In this document: positions 1-7,625 of the stretch, one piece after another
Layout: each line of letters begins with the position of its first letter
How positions within the stretch are numbered: the first letter of the stretch is position 1
Origin: Frankiales bacterium
GTDB lineage: Bacteria; Actinomycetota; Actinomycetes; Mycobacteriales; SCTD01
Length of the DNA stretch: 23,186 nucleotides
Reading direction: 5' to 3'
Assembly: GCA_025464695.1 (NCBI GenBank)
Contig: JAODNQ010000143.1
Location: 1 to 23,186, forward strand
The notes under the pieces: model-generated
Seen by the model: only the letters and a program-made list of their open reading frames with translations
What the model was told of the DNA's origin: nothing
Databases searched by the model: none
Position numbers and translations under genes: made by a program

Positions 1-1
1 C

Positions 2-2755
2 TTCGGGCTGCTGATGGCGGTGTCCGTCGGCGCGAACGTGACCGTGGCTTACCGGGTGCGCCCGCCGTTCCGCCCGATGTCGCTCGAGCAGCAGAACCTC
101 GAGCGCTACCGGGTGGCGGTCGAGCCGTACCTGCTGCCCGTGCTGCTGCTCGGCAGCGGCATCTTCGGCGTCTTCGCCGGGCTGTCGGCGGCGAGCCGCT
201 GGCAGACGTGGCTGCTGTGGCGCAACAAGACCTCGTTCGGGCAGGTCGACCCGCAGTTCGGCCGCGACATCAGCTACTACGCCATGACCTACCCGTTCCA
301 GCGCTTCGTGCTGGGCTTCCTGCTCACCGCGGTCGTGCTGTCGCTGCTCGCCGCCGCCGCGACCCACTACCTGTTCGGCGGCGTCCGGCTGCAGACCGCG
401 GGCGACAAGGTCAGCCCCGGTGCCCGCGCCCACCTCTCGGTCCTCGTCGGGATGGTCCTGCTGCTCAAGGCGGTCGCCTACTACCTCGACCGGTTCGGCC
501 TGGTCTTCTCCGAGCGGGGCAAGGTGCAGGGCGCGTCGTTCACCGACGTCAACGCGGTGCTGCCCGCCAAGAACGTGCTCATCGGCGTCGCGATCATCTG
601 CGCGCTGCTGGCGTTCGCCAACATCCTCGTGCGCAACATCCTGCTGCCCGGCGGTGCGGTGGCCCTGCTCGTCGTGACCGCCGTGGTGTTCGGCGGCGTC
701 TACCCGGCCTACACGCAGCAGTTCCGGGTCAAGCCGAACGAGATCCAGCGCGAGGCCATGTTCATCGACCGCAACATCCAGGCGACGCGGGCGGCGTACT
801 CCATCGACGACGTCGTGACGACGCCGTACGCCGCCACCGGCACCGCGAACACAGCAGTGCGGACCGAGCAGGGCACCGTGGCCAACGCGCGCCTGCTCGA
901 CCCCAACGTCGTGTCCCGCACGTTCACGCAGCTCCAGCGCCAGCGGGCGTACTTCCAGTTCAACCCGTCGCTGGACATCGACCGGTACGACTTCGGCGAC
1001 GGCACGAAGGACTACGTCGTCGGGCTGCGCGAGCTGCGCCTGGCCGGTCTCGCCGACGAGCAGCGCAACTGGATCAACGAGCACCTGATCTACACGCACG
1101 GCAACGGCATCGTGGCGGCGCCCGCCAACGTGGTCGACGAGGGTCAGCCGCGCTTCGTCGTCCGGGACCTCCCCGTGCGCGGCCCGGAGGGCTTCGAGCT
1201 CGACGAGCCGCGCGTCTACTTCGGCGAGGGCACCACCGACTACTCCGTGGTGGCGACCCAGCAGGAGGAGACGGACGGCCCGATCGGCGGCTCCGACACC
1301 CCGAACTACAGCTACACGGGCACCGGCGGCGTCGAGCTGTCCAACCCGTTCCGCAAGCTCGCCTACGCGCTCAAGTTCCGCGAGAAGAACCTGCTGCTGT
1401 CCGGCCAGATCGACGCCGACAGCAAGCTGCAGTACATCCGGGAGCCGCGCGAGCGCGTGCAGAAGGTCGCGCCGTTCCTCGAGCTCGACGAGGACCCGTA
1501 CCCCGCGGTCGTCGACGGCAAGATCCTGTGGATCGTCGACGGCTACACGACGTCGGCCGGCTACCCCTACGCCGAGCGCACCACCCTCGGTGCCGCCGTC
1601 CGCGACAGCCAGACCCGCGGGCCGCAGCTCCCGGCGGAGGAGGTCAACTACATCCGCAACTCGGTGAAGGCCACGGTCGACGCCTTCACCGGCAAGGTGA
1701 CGCTCTACCAGTTCGACGAGCAGGACCCCGTGCTCAAGACCTGGAAGAAGGCCTTCGGCGACATCCTGGAGCCCAAGAGCGCCATCTCCCCGGAGCTCGA
1801 GAAGCACTTCCGCTACCCCGAGGACCTGTTCAAGGTGCAGCGGACGCTCCTGAGCAAGTACCACATCACCAACCCGCAGGAGTTCTTCCAGGGCGACGAC
1901 TACTGGCAGATCCCCGGTGACCCGGCGTCCACCACGGGCGGGGACGAGAGCACCCAGCAGCCCGCCACGACGCCGGCCGGGCCGGCCTCGACCCTGCTCA
2001 ACGCCGCCGACACCGCCCAGGACCAGCCGCCGTACTACGTCGTGCAGCAGTTCCCCGGGACCAAGGCGCCCTCGTTCAACCTGACCACGGCCTTCGTGGC
2101 GAACAACGGCCAGAACCTCACCGGCGTCGCGTCGGTGTCGGGCGACCCGGGGCCCGACTACGGGAAGATCCGGCTGCTCGAGCTGCCTGCCACCAACAGC
2201 GTCGAGGGGCCGCGCCAGATCGCGGCGCGCTTCAACTCCGACGCCCGCGTGCGGCAGGTCCTGTTCACCCTCGAGCAGGGCAACAGCACCGCCATCCCCG
2301 GCAACCTGCTGACGCTGCCGGTCGGCGACGGGCTGCTCTACGTGCTGCCCATCTACGCCCGGGCGCCGGGCAACGACAGCTTCCCGACCCTGCAGGTGGT
2401 GCTGGGCTCCTTCGGCAACCAGGTCGCGTCCGGCGACACGTTCGCCCAGGTCCTGGACCAGCTGTTCGGGCGCTCCACCGGCCGCCCGGCGACGCCGACC
2501 GCGAGCCCGCGGCCCGGCACGTCGCCGTCCCCGACCAGCAGCCTGCAGCCGCTCGTGGACGCGGCGTCCCGGGCGTTCGAGGACGGGCAGCGCGCGCTCC
2601 GCGAGAACGACTTCGCGGCGTACGGCGAGGCCCAGGCGCGGCTGCAGCAGGCGCTCCAGGCGCTCGCGGACGCCAGCGGCACGGCGGGCCCGGCGGCCCC
2701 CAGCGCGAGCGCGAGCGCCGCGCCGAGCGGGCCGAGCCCGAGCCCGCGCCGGTAG
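2..2755 (+). CDS. UPF0182 family integral membrane protein (5' partial)
   Basis: The frame is open from the first bases of the window, so the start lies upstream. The visible part is about 917 residues, and the family is usually near 950-1000, so roughly the first one or two membrane helices are missing. The opening (AYRVRPPFRPM, then EQQNLERYR) is typical of the UPF0182/COG1615 family. Several hydrophobic helices fill the first 230 residues, including ones around residues 40-60, 95-120, 143-160, 188-207 and 212-230. A long soluble, presumably extracytoplasmic domain follows, rich in Tyr-Asp and Glu motifs. The last 80 residues are a Pro/Ser/Thr-rich linker, a short Ala/Gln-rich helical segment and a Ser/Pro/Ala tail, which looks surface-exposed. 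The family function is not established, so no role is assigned. The initiator tRNA follows 46 bases after the stop. Confidence 0.93.
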   Translation, partial: FGLLMAVSVGANVTVAYRVRPPFRPMSLEQQNLERYRVAVEPYLLPVLLLGSGIFGVFAGLSAASRWQTWLLWRNKTSFGQVDPQFGRDISYYAMTYPFQRFVLGFLLTAVVLSLLAAAATHYLFGGVRLQTAGDKVSPGARAHLSVLVGMVLLLKAVAYYLDRFGLVFSERGKVQGASFTDVNAVLPAKNVLIGVAIICALLAFANILVRNILLPGGAVALLVVTAVVFGGVYPAYTQQFRVKPNEIQREAMFIDRNIQATRAAYSIDDVVTTPYAATGTANTAVRTEQGTVANARLLDPNVVSRTFTQLQRQRAYFQFNPSLDIDRYDFGDGTKDYVVGLRELRLAGLADEQRNWINEHLIYTHGNGIVAAPANVVDEGQPRFVVRDLPVRGPEGFELDEPRVYFGEGTTDYSVVATQQEETDGPIGGSDTPNYSYTGTGGVELSNPFRKLAYALKFREKNLLLSGQIDADSKLQYIREPRERVQKVAPFLELDEDPYPAVVDGKILWIVDGYTTSAGYPYAERTTLGAAVRDSQTRGPQLPAEEVNYIRNSVKATVDAFTGKVTLYQFDEQDPVLKTWKKAFGDILEPKSAISPELEKHFRYPEDLFKVQRTLLSKYHITNPQEFFQGDDYWQIPGDPASTTGGDESTQQPATTPAGPASTLLNAADTAQDQPPYYVVQQFPGTKAPSFNLTTAFVANNGQNLTGVASVSGDPGPDYGKIRLLELPATNSVEGPRQIAARFNSDARVRQVLFTLEQGNSTAIPGNLLTLPVGDGLLYVLPIYARAPGNDSFPTLQVVLGSFGNQVASGDTFAQVLDQLFGRSTGRPATPTASPRPGTSPSPTSSLQPLVDAASRAFEDGQRALRENDFAAYGEAQARLQQALQALADASGTAGPAAPSASASAAPSGPSPSPRR

Positions 2756-2780
2756 CCGACGGCCCGCCCCGCGGACGGTG

Positions 2781-2786
2781 TACATT
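2781..2786 (+). promoter_or_regulatory. Possible -10 element of the tRNA-fMet promoter
   Basis: The hexamer TACATT lies 15 bases before the mature tRNA 5' end, in an otherwise GC-rich gap. It resembles an actinobacterial -10 (TANNNT), and transcription would start a few bases before the tRNA. No clear -35 is visible. Confidence 0.4.
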
Positions 2787-2801
2787 GGAGTCACACACCG
2801 A

Positions 2802-2875
2802 CGCGGGGTGGAGCAGCTCGGTAGCTCGCTGGGCTCATAACCCAGAGGTCGCAGGTTCAAATCCTGCCCCCGCTA
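2802..2875 (+). tRNA. Initiator tRNA-fMet (CAT anticodon)
   Basis: A full cloverleaf can be drawn. The acceptor stem is CGCGGGG with CCCCGCT and leaves an unpaired C1/U72, the hallmark of an initiator tRNA. The anticodon stem CTGGG/CCCAG carries the three G-C pairs expected of initiators and encloses the loop CTCATAA with anticodon CAT. The T arm is GCAGG-TTCAAAT-CCTGC. The discriminator base is A2875, and the next bases (CGA) show that CCA is not encoded, as is common in actinobacteria. Confidence 0.97.
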
Positions 2876-2881
2876 CGACGC

Positions 2882-2917
2882 CACGAAGGCCGGTCCCCTC
2901 GGGGGCCGGCCTTCGTG
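2882..2917 (+). terminator. Strong hairpin terminator after tRNA-fMet
   Basis: A perfect 12-bp stem (CACGAAGGCCGG at 2882-2893, complement at 2906-2917) is extended inward by a CCCC/GGGG pairing. It starts six bases after the tRNA. The bases after it are CTTCTCG, so the U tract is weak, as is usual for high-GC actinobacteria. Confidence 0.85.
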
Positions 2918-3050
2918 CTTCTCGCAGCAGCGCCCTGGCCTGCCCCCGCTGCACGAACTGCTAGGACGTCCACGTATCGTGGCCCGCGGCGCTCCTGGCG
3001 CCGCGCCGCCGCTCGCCCGGGACGGCGCCCGGCCGACGAGAGCAGACCCC

Positions 3051-4298
3051 GTGCTGTACCAGACCTTCGAGCTGCAGCGCCGCGCCGGGCTGCCCGCCGT
3101 GAAGACCGCCCAGCTGACCGCCAAGGCGCTCGGCGCCCTGCCCGCCCCGCTTCGCGAGCTGGGCACGGTCCGCCGCCTCCGGGCCCTGAACACTGTCTTC
3201 GCCGGCGCCCGCCCCACCTTCACGCGCCCGTCGTTCGCCATCGACGAGGTCGTGGTCGACGGCACGCCGGTGCCCGTGCACGAGGAGGTCCGCTACCGGC
3301 GGGCGTTCGCCTCGCTGCTGCACTTCGCCAAGGACCTGCCCGCCGGGAGCGCCCCGCAGCAGCGCGTGCTCGTGGTCGGCCCGATGTCGGGCCACTTCAC
3401 GACGCTCATCGCGCCCACCATCCGCACCCTGCTCCAGGACCACGACGTGTCGGTCCTCGACTGGCACAACGCCCGCGAGGTGCCGCTCAGCGAGGGCCGG
3501 TTCGGCTTCGACGAGTACGTCGAGCACGTCATGGAGGCCCTGCGCGAGCTCGGTCCGGGCACCCACGTCGCGGCGGTCTGCCAGCCCGCGGTGCCTGTGC
3601 TGGCCGCGGTCGCGCTGCTCGCCGCCGACGGCGACCCCGCGGAGCCCGACAGCGTCACCCTGATCGCCGGGCCGATCGACACCCGGGTGAACCCCGGCAA
3701 GATCAACGACGCGGCCGGGGACAAGCCGATCGAGTGGTTCGAGAAGCGCGTCATCACCACCGTGCCCCGCGGCTACGCCGGCGCCGGGCGTCGCGTCTAC
3801 CCGGGCTTCGTGCAGCTGCTCGCCTTCATGTCGCTCAACCGCAAGCGCCACTGGGACGCCCACGTCGGCCTCTACCGCGACCTCGTGGCGGGCAACGACG
3901 AGCGGGCCGCCAAGACGACGGCGTTCTACGACGAGTACGGCGCGGTCATGGACACCCCGGCCGAGTTCTACCTCGAGACGGTCCAGCGCGTGTTCCAGGA
4001 GCACCTGCTGCCCAAGGGCGAGCTCGTCGTCCGGGGTCGTCGGGTCGACCCGTCGCTGATCACGAAGGCCGCGCTGCTCACGGTCGAGGGCAGCAACGAC
4101 GACATGTGCTCGCCCGGGCAGACCGAGGCCGCGCACGCCCTGTGCACCGGCATCCCGCCCGAGCGCCACGCCCACCACCTGCAGGACGGCGTCGGCCACT
4201 ACGGCGTCTTCAGCGGCAGCCGCTGGCTGAACGACGTCTACCCGGTGGTGCGGGCGTTCGTCGCCGCCTCCGCCCGCGAGGCCGTCTCCGCGGGCTAG
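3051..4298 (+). CDS. phaZ: Polyhydroxyalkanoate (PHB) depolymerase, intracellular type
   Basis: This 415-residue protein matches the COG4553/PHB_depo_C family, which hydrolyses stored polyhydroxybutyrate granules to monomers inside the cell. The N-terminus (LYQTFELQRRAG) is typical. The catalytic nucleophile appears to be Cys177 in HVAAVCQPAVP, as in the Ralstonia intracellular PhaZ enzymes that use Cys rather than Ser. A likely catalytic Asp lies in EGSNDDMCSPGQ, and a His in DGVGHYGVFSG near the C-terminus. There is no signal peptide, which fits a cytosolic role. GTG 3051 is chosen because homology begins at LYQTF. An in-frame GTG at 2979 would add 24 Ala/Arg/Pro residues with no family match. 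A TAGGAC sequence at 2962-2967 could be a -10 giving a leader of about 75 bases. No PHA synthase or phasin gene lies nearby. Confidence 0.88.
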   Translation: MLYQTFELQRRAGLPAVKTAQLTAKALGALPAPLRELGTVRRLRALNTVFAGARPTFTRPSFAIDEVVVDGTPVPVHEEVRYRRAFASLLHFAKDLPAGSAPQQRVLVVGPMSGHFTTLIAPTIRTLLQDHDVSVLDWHNAREVPLSEGRFGFDEYVEHVMEALRELGPGTHVAAVCQPAVPVLAAVALLAADGDPAEPDSVTLIAGPIDTRVNPGKINDAAGDKPIEWFEKRVITTVPRGYAGAGRRVYPGFVQLLAFMSLNRKRHWDAHVGLYRDLVAGNDERAAKTTAFYDEYGAVMDTPAEFYLETVQRVFQEHLLPKGELVVRGRRVDPSLITKAALLTVEGSNDDMCSPGQTEAAHALCTGIPPERHAHHLQDGVGHYGVFSGSRWLNDVYPVVRAFVAASAREAVSAG

Positions 4299-4303
4299 TG
4301 CCG

Positions 4304-4319
4304 AGGCGCCCCGGCGCCT
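4304..4319. terminator. Short inverted repeat downstream of phaZ
   Basis: AGGCGC-CCCG-GCGCCT forms a perfect 6-bp hairpin with a 4-base loop, starting five bases past the phaZ stop. No U tract follows. It abuts a TAGACT hexamer, so it could equally be an operator for the next gene. Confidence 0.4.
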
Positions 4320-4324
4320 AGACT
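4319..4324 (+). promoter_or_regulatory. Possible -10 element for the pseudo-receiver/ANTAR operon
   Basis: TAGACT is close to the actinobacterial -10 consensus and lies 86 bases upstream of the GTG at 4411. No convincing -35 is seen. The leader of about 80 bases contains a clear Shine-Dalgarno. Confidence 0.4.
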
Positions 4325-4410
4325 GTCTCCCGGTTGAGCCCACAGCCGCCTGCACCGCCTCACCCGTCCGGGGAGGGGCGGTCTCCGGCCTGTGCTCCCG
4401 AGGAGGACGC

Positions 4411-5001
4411 GTGATCCCCGACCTCAACACCGACCCCGCCGACCTGACGGCCCGGCGGCGCGACGCGGTCGCCCGCTTCCAGGCCGCCCGGCAGGTCGCG
4501 GAGCAGGCGGCGATGAGCAGTCACCGCAGCCGCGAGATGCGCCTGGACGCGACGCGGCGGCTCGACGTCCTGCAGCGGCAGCAGAAGGCCCTGCTGACCC
4601 GGGCGCTGGAGCAGGTCGAGCGCAGCGGTGAGCTGCTGTCGAACCGGCCGCGGGTCGTGCTGGCCCACAGCAAGGCCTGGTTCGCCACCTCCGTGACCGG
4701 CCTGCTGCGGGCGCGGACCGTCGACGTCGTCGCGCAGCTCGACAACGGCGCCGACGTCGTCGGCCTCGCGGTCGCGGAGCAGCCGGACCTCGTGCTGGTG
4801 GAGGACCGGCTCGCGATGGTGCCCGGCGAGGAGGTCGTGCGCGCCCTGCGGCAGTACTGCCCGAGGACGCTCGTCGTCGCGCAGGCCGCGGGCAGCGAGC
4901 GGATCGGCGTCCTGCTGGACGCGGGTGCGCAGACGGTCCTCGGCGCCCAGGTGCGCCCCGCCGAGGTGGCCGACCGGCTGTCCGAGCTGCTCGACGCGTG
5001 A
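4411..5001 (+). CDS. Coiled-coil plus degenerate receiver (pseudo-response-regulator) protein
   Basis: This 196-residue protein has a charged helical N-terminal half (residues 10-75, probable coiled coil) and a CheY-like fold from about residue 80 (RVVLAHSKAWF ... PDLVLVEDRLAMVPGEEVVRAL ... GVLLDAGAQTVL). The residues needed for phosphorylation are changed. The acidic pair after strand 1 is His86/Ser87. The phospho-acceptor position aligns with Glu131 (PDLVLV-E) instead of Asp. The strand-5 Lys is replaced by Gly178. It has no DNA-binding domain. The GTG start follows AGGAGG at 4401-4406. The next gene, a GAF-ANTAR protein, starts 28 bases after the stop, so the two are probably co-transcribed. 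A role as a phosphorylation-independent partner or adaptor is inference. Confidence 0.78.
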   Translation: MIPDLNTDPADLTARRRDAVARFQAARQVAEQAAMSSHRSREMRLDATRRLDVLQRQQKALLTRALEQVERSGELLSNRPRVVLAHSKAWFATSVTGLLRARTVDVVAQLDNGADVVGLAVAEQPDLVLVEDRLAMVPGEEVVRALRQYCPRTLVVAQAAGSERIGVLLDAGAQTVLGAQVRPAEVADRLSELLDA

Positions 5002-5029
5002 CTGCGCCGTCGGTGGGCACGGGCACGTC

Positions 5030-5728
5030 GTGATCAACGAGGAGTCCTCGCGCGAGCTGTCCGCGCTCGCGCTGGTGGTGCTGGGACAGGACGACCTGTC
5101 GAGCGCACTGACGGAGATCGCCCGGATCGCCGTGCGGACGCTGCCCGACTGCGACGGCGCGTCGATGACCATGCTCGAGGAGGGCGTGCCCGCCGTCGTC
5201 GCCGCCGACGGTCCGTGGGCCACCGCCCTGGACGAGCTGCAGCACGTGGAGCGCGAGGGCCCCTGCCTGGACGGCACCCGCACCGGCGTGGTCTTCCGGG
5301 TCCGGGACCTCGCCGTCGAGGCGCGCTGGCCCTTCTACAGCCCTCGGGCCGCTGCCCTGGGGGCCCGCAGCATGGTCTCGCTGCCGATGGCCGCCGAGGG
5401 CAAGATCGTCGGGGCGCTGAACGTCTACTCCCGGGAGCCGGACGCCTTCGACGCGGAGACCGTGGCGCTGGGCGAGATGATGGCCGCGCAGGCAGGGGTG
5501 GCGACCCAGGTCGCGGCGTCGTTCTTCCGGCACCGGGACCTCGCCGAGCAGCTGCGCGAGGCCATGCAGTCGCGGGCCGTCATCGAGCAGGCCAAGGGCG
5601 TGCTGATGGCCACCCGGCGGTGCGACGCCGACACCGCCTTCGCGACGCTGGTGGAGCTGTCGCAGACGAGCAACCGCAAGCTCCGCGACCTCGCCGCCGC
5701 CGTGGTGGCCGAGGCCGCGAGCGGCTGA
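5030..5728 (+). CDS. GAF and ANTAR domain-containing transcription antitermination regulator
   Basis: This 232-residue protein has a GAF sensory domain (about 20-165) and a C-terminal ANTAR domain (about 172-228). The ANTAR part is a near-textbook match: LREAMQSRAVIEQAKGVLMATRRCDADTAFATL, then SNRKLRDLA. ANTAR domains bind paired RNA hairpins and prevent transcription termination. GAF domains usually sense small ligands or redox state. GTG 5030 is taken as the start because the frame has no better start near the GAF boundary, but its Shine-Dalgarno is weak. Tight spacing to the degenerate receiver gene upstream suggests translational coupling or a shared transcript. Its RNA targets cannot be identified by eye. 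The paired hairpins just after its own stop are one candidate. Confidence 0.9.
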   Translation: MINEESSRELSALALVVLGQDDLSSALTEIARIAVRTLPDCDGASMTMLEEGVPAVVAADGPWATALDELQHVEREGPCLDGTRTGVVFRVRDLAVEARWPFYSPRAAALGARSMVSLPMAAEGKIVGALNVYSREPDAFDAETVALGEMMAAQAGVATQVAASFFRHRDLAEQLREAMQSRAVIEQAKGVLMATRRCDADTAFATLVELSQTSNRKLRDLAAAVVAEAASG

Positions 5729-5772
5729 CGGCCCGGCCCGCTGGCCGCCAGCGGCTGACGGCCCGGCTCGCT
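5720..5772 (+). repeat. 30-base-period direct duplication across the ANTAR gene stop
   Basis: A 23-base unit beginning AGCGGCTGACGGCCCGGC occurs at 5720-5742 and again at 5750-5772 with one mismatch (C or T at base 19). The first copy contains the stop codon of the GAF-ANTAR gene. Confidence 0.85.
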
Positions 5773-5796
5773 GCTCCCGGCCCACGGGCAGCGGGG
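5738..5796 (+). terminator. Two adjacent hairpins after the GAF-ANTAR gene
   Basis: Hairpin 1 is CCGCTGG-CCG-CCAGCGG (5738-5754), a perfect 7-bp stem. Hairpin 2 pairs CGCTGC..CCG with CGGGCAGCG (about 5769-5793) with a small bulge. They could terminate the operon. The loops are not the hexaloops described for known ANTAR targets, so antitermination control here is only a possibility. Confidence 0.45.
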
Positions 5797-5854
5797 CGTC
5801 CGGCAGGGCGTGCACCAGGGTCGGCCACGGCTGTCGACGGGGATGCGCAGGTGG

Positions 5855-5866
5855 CACACTCGGCCG
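5855..5866 (+). promoter_or_regulatory. Leaderless-type promoter of the DUF3263 gene
   Basis: CACACT (5855-5860) is followed by exactly six bases and then the GTG start. Transcription would begin at the start codon, and no Shine-Dalgarno is present. Confidence 0.45.
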
Positions 5867-6121
5867 GTGGCACTGACCCCAGCCCAGCAGGAGATGCTCG
5901 AGTTCGAGCGCCGGTGGCCTCGGCACAACGGCGACAAGACCCGTGCCCTGCGCGAGTACTTCGACCTGTCCGTCCACGAGTACGACCGCCTGCTCGCGCG
6001 CGTGCTCGACCTGCCGTCGGCGGCCGAGTACGACAGCGCCCTCGTCACCGAGGTCAAACGGCAGCGGCGCGGCCAGCAGTGGTACGCCCGGCAGCTCCGG
6101 CAGCAGGGCGAGTGGGCCTGA
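5867..6121 (+). CDS. DUF3263 domain-containing protein
   Basis: This is an 84-residue cytosolic protein. Its pattern, LTPAQQEMLEFERRWPRHNGDKTRALREYFDLSVHEYDRLLARVLDLPSA, matches the small actinobacterial DUF3263 family. The helix-turn-helix-like middle (ALREYFDLSVHEYDRLLARVL) suggests a nucleic-acid-binding or sigma-region-like fold, but the function is unknown. The basic C-terminus (KRQRRGQQWYARQLRQQ) is consistent with that. GTG 5867 is chosen because it starts the conserved part and sits six bases after a CACACT hexamer. An ATG at 5843 and a more distant start at 5810 are in frame but add residues with no family match. Confidence 0.85.
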   Translation: MALTPAQQEMLEFERRWPRHNGDKTRALREYFDLSVHEYDRLLARVLDLPSAAEYDSALVTEVKRQRRGQQWYARQLRQQGEWA

Positions 6122-6190
6122 GCGAGCGCTCACGCCGGCGAGCCGCCGGCCGATGGGGGTCCGACAACCCCCGGGAACAGGAGCACTCGC

Positions 6191-7189
6191 ATGGGCGTGC
6201 TGCGCAGGACGACCACCACGACGACGGCGCCTGAGGCCGACCACGGCGCGCTGACCGCGGCGCTCGGCGAGGTCGCGGAGCTCGAGGCCCGGCTCGCCGA
6301 GGTGCAGCGCGCCGCGGCCGCCGCTGCCCAGCGGTACGAGCTCATGGTGGAGGCCGCCGGCATCGGCCTGTGGGACATGGACGTCGTCGCGCACGACCCG
6401 GTGAACCCCGACAACACGTTCATGTGGAGCCAGGAGTTCCGGAGCATGCTCGGGTTCTCCGACGAGCGCGACTTCCCGAACGTGCTGTCGAGCTGGGCCA
6501 GCCGCTTGCACCCCGACGACGCGCCGCGCACCGTCGAGGCCTTCCTCGGCCACCTGAACGACCGGACGGGCCGGGTCCCGTACGACATCGAGTACCGCCT
6601 GCAGCTCAAGGACGGCAGCTACCGCTGGTTCATCGCCACGGGCGCCACCAGCCGGGACGCCACCGGGACCCCGCTGCGCGTCGCGGGAGCCCTGCGCGAC
6701 ATCGACGACGAGAAGCGCCTGGTCCAGACGTCGGAGGAGCAGGTCCGCCAGCTGACGTCGTCGTCGTCGCAGCTCGCCGGGGTCAGCCACGACCTCGCCG
6801 GCGCGGTGGAGGCAGCGGTGGGCAAGGCCCGCGAGGCGGCCGGGACGATCGCCGCCCTGGACGCCAGCAGCTCCCAGATCGGTGCCGTCGTCAAGCTGAT
6901 CACGGGCATCGCCGCGCAGACCAACATGCTGGCGCTGAACGCCACGATCGAGGCGGCCCGTGCCGGTGACGCCGGTCGCGGCTTCGCCGTCGTCGCGAAC
7001 GAGGTCAAGGAGCTGGCGAACGAGACGGCCCGCGCGACGTCGCAGATCGCCGCCCAGGTCGACGAGATCCGGGGCCAGACCAGCGAGGCGGTCCGTGCCA
7101 TCAGCGAGATCGACGCGACGGTGCAGGCCCTCGCCTCCACGCAGCAGGCCGTCGACGAGCTGGTGCAGGGCGACCGCAGCCGCGCCTGA
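6191..7189 (+). CDS. Soluble PAS domain methyl-accepting chemotaxis protein
   Basis: This 332-residue protein has no membrane segment. Residues 20-48 are a probable coiled coil, and residues 50-175 a PAS domain of the PAS_3 type (GIGLWDMDV ... [15 protein letters not shown] ... [15 protein letters not shown]). From about 185 it has an MCP signalling domain with the conserved hairpin tip ([36 protein letters not shown], residues 243-278), which contacts CheA/CheW. The signalling arms are short, and the protein ends about 55 residues after the tip region, without a CheR/CheB docking pentapeptide. A good Shine-Dalgarno (AGGAG 6179-6183) lies seven bases before the ATG. It is likely an Aer-like cytosolic sensor for redox, light or a ligand, but the PAS ligand is not evident. 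No other che or flagellar gene is in the window. Confidence 0.9.
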   Translation: MGVLRRTTTTTTAPEADHGALTAALGEVAELEARLAEVQRAAAAAAQRYELMVEAAGIGLWDMDVVAHDPVNPDNTFMWSQEFRSMLGFSDERDFPNVLSSWASRLHPDDAPRTVEAFLGHLNDRTGRVPYDIEYRLQLKDGSYRWFIATGATSRDATGTPLRVAGALRDIDDEKRLVQTSEEQVRQLTSSSSQLAGVSHDLAGAVEAAVGKAREAAGTIAALDASSSQIGAVVKLITGIAAQTNMLALNATIEAARAGDAGRGFAVVANEVKELANETARATSQIAAQVDEIRGQTSEAVRAISEIDATVQALASTQQAVDELVQGDRSRA

Positions 7190-7205
7190 CCGTGGCGCTC
7201 GCGGG

Positions 7206-7217
7206 TAGGCCGGGGGT
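7206..7217 (+). promoter_or_regulatory. Leaderless-type promoter of the UVR-motif gene
   Basis: TAGGCC (7206-7211) is followed by six bases and the GTG at 7218. The same hexamer at the same spacing precedes the UvrA2 gene. Confidence 0.5.
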
Positions 7218-7562
7218 GTGACCTCCCCGAGCACGGGCGCCGCCCGAGACGGTGGCGAGCCCACGCCGAGCGCCCGCGACCTCGTGCGCCGGCGCAGCCG
7301 CACGTACGCCGCCCCCGACACCGGCCGCATGCACCACATCGGCGCTGCCCCGGCCGCGGTCCCGGTCCACACCGACGACGGCGTCGGGGTGGCGCGGACG
7401 ACGTCGTGGCAGCTGGCCGACCGCACCGTGGGGCAGCTGCAGCGGCAGCGCGACGACACGGCCGGGGCGATGGCGCGGGCGGCCGCGGACCTGGACTTCG
7501 AGCAGGCCGCGCGCCTGCGCGACGAGCTGGCCGCGGTGGAGCAGGAGCTGGCCCGGCGCTGA
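7218..7562 (+). CDS. Small protein with a C-terminal UvrB/UvrC (UVR) motif
   Basis: This is a 114-residue protein. The last 35 residues (DTAGAMARAAADLDFEQAARLRDELAAVEQEL) are a clear UVR motif, the helical hairpin by which UvrB and UvrC bind each other and which also occurs in ClpC/McsA-type proteins. The first 75 residues are basic (RDLVRRRSRTY) and match no family I can name. There is no zinc-finger motif of the McsA type and no nuclease or helicase part. It could bind UvrC, UvrB or a Clp ATPase, and nothing here tells which. The start is GTG 7218, supported by the TAGGCC-N6-GTG arrangement. Confidence 0.75.
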   Translation: MTSPSTGAARDGGEPTPSARDLVRRRSRTYAAPDTGRMHHIGAAPAAVPVHTDDGVGVARTTSWQLADRTVGQLQRQRDDTAGAMARAAADLDFEQAARLRDELAAVEQELARR

Positions 7563-7625
7563 CCCGGGTGGCAGAGGTGTCCGGTCTGCCCGATCCTGGG
7601 GGCTCCCCGACGACGTGGAGCTGAC

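Noticed and set aside
2979..3050. Upstream GTG extension of the PHA depolymerase
   Set aside because: The added 24 residues have no family match, and a TAGGAC hexamer just before suggests the region is leader.
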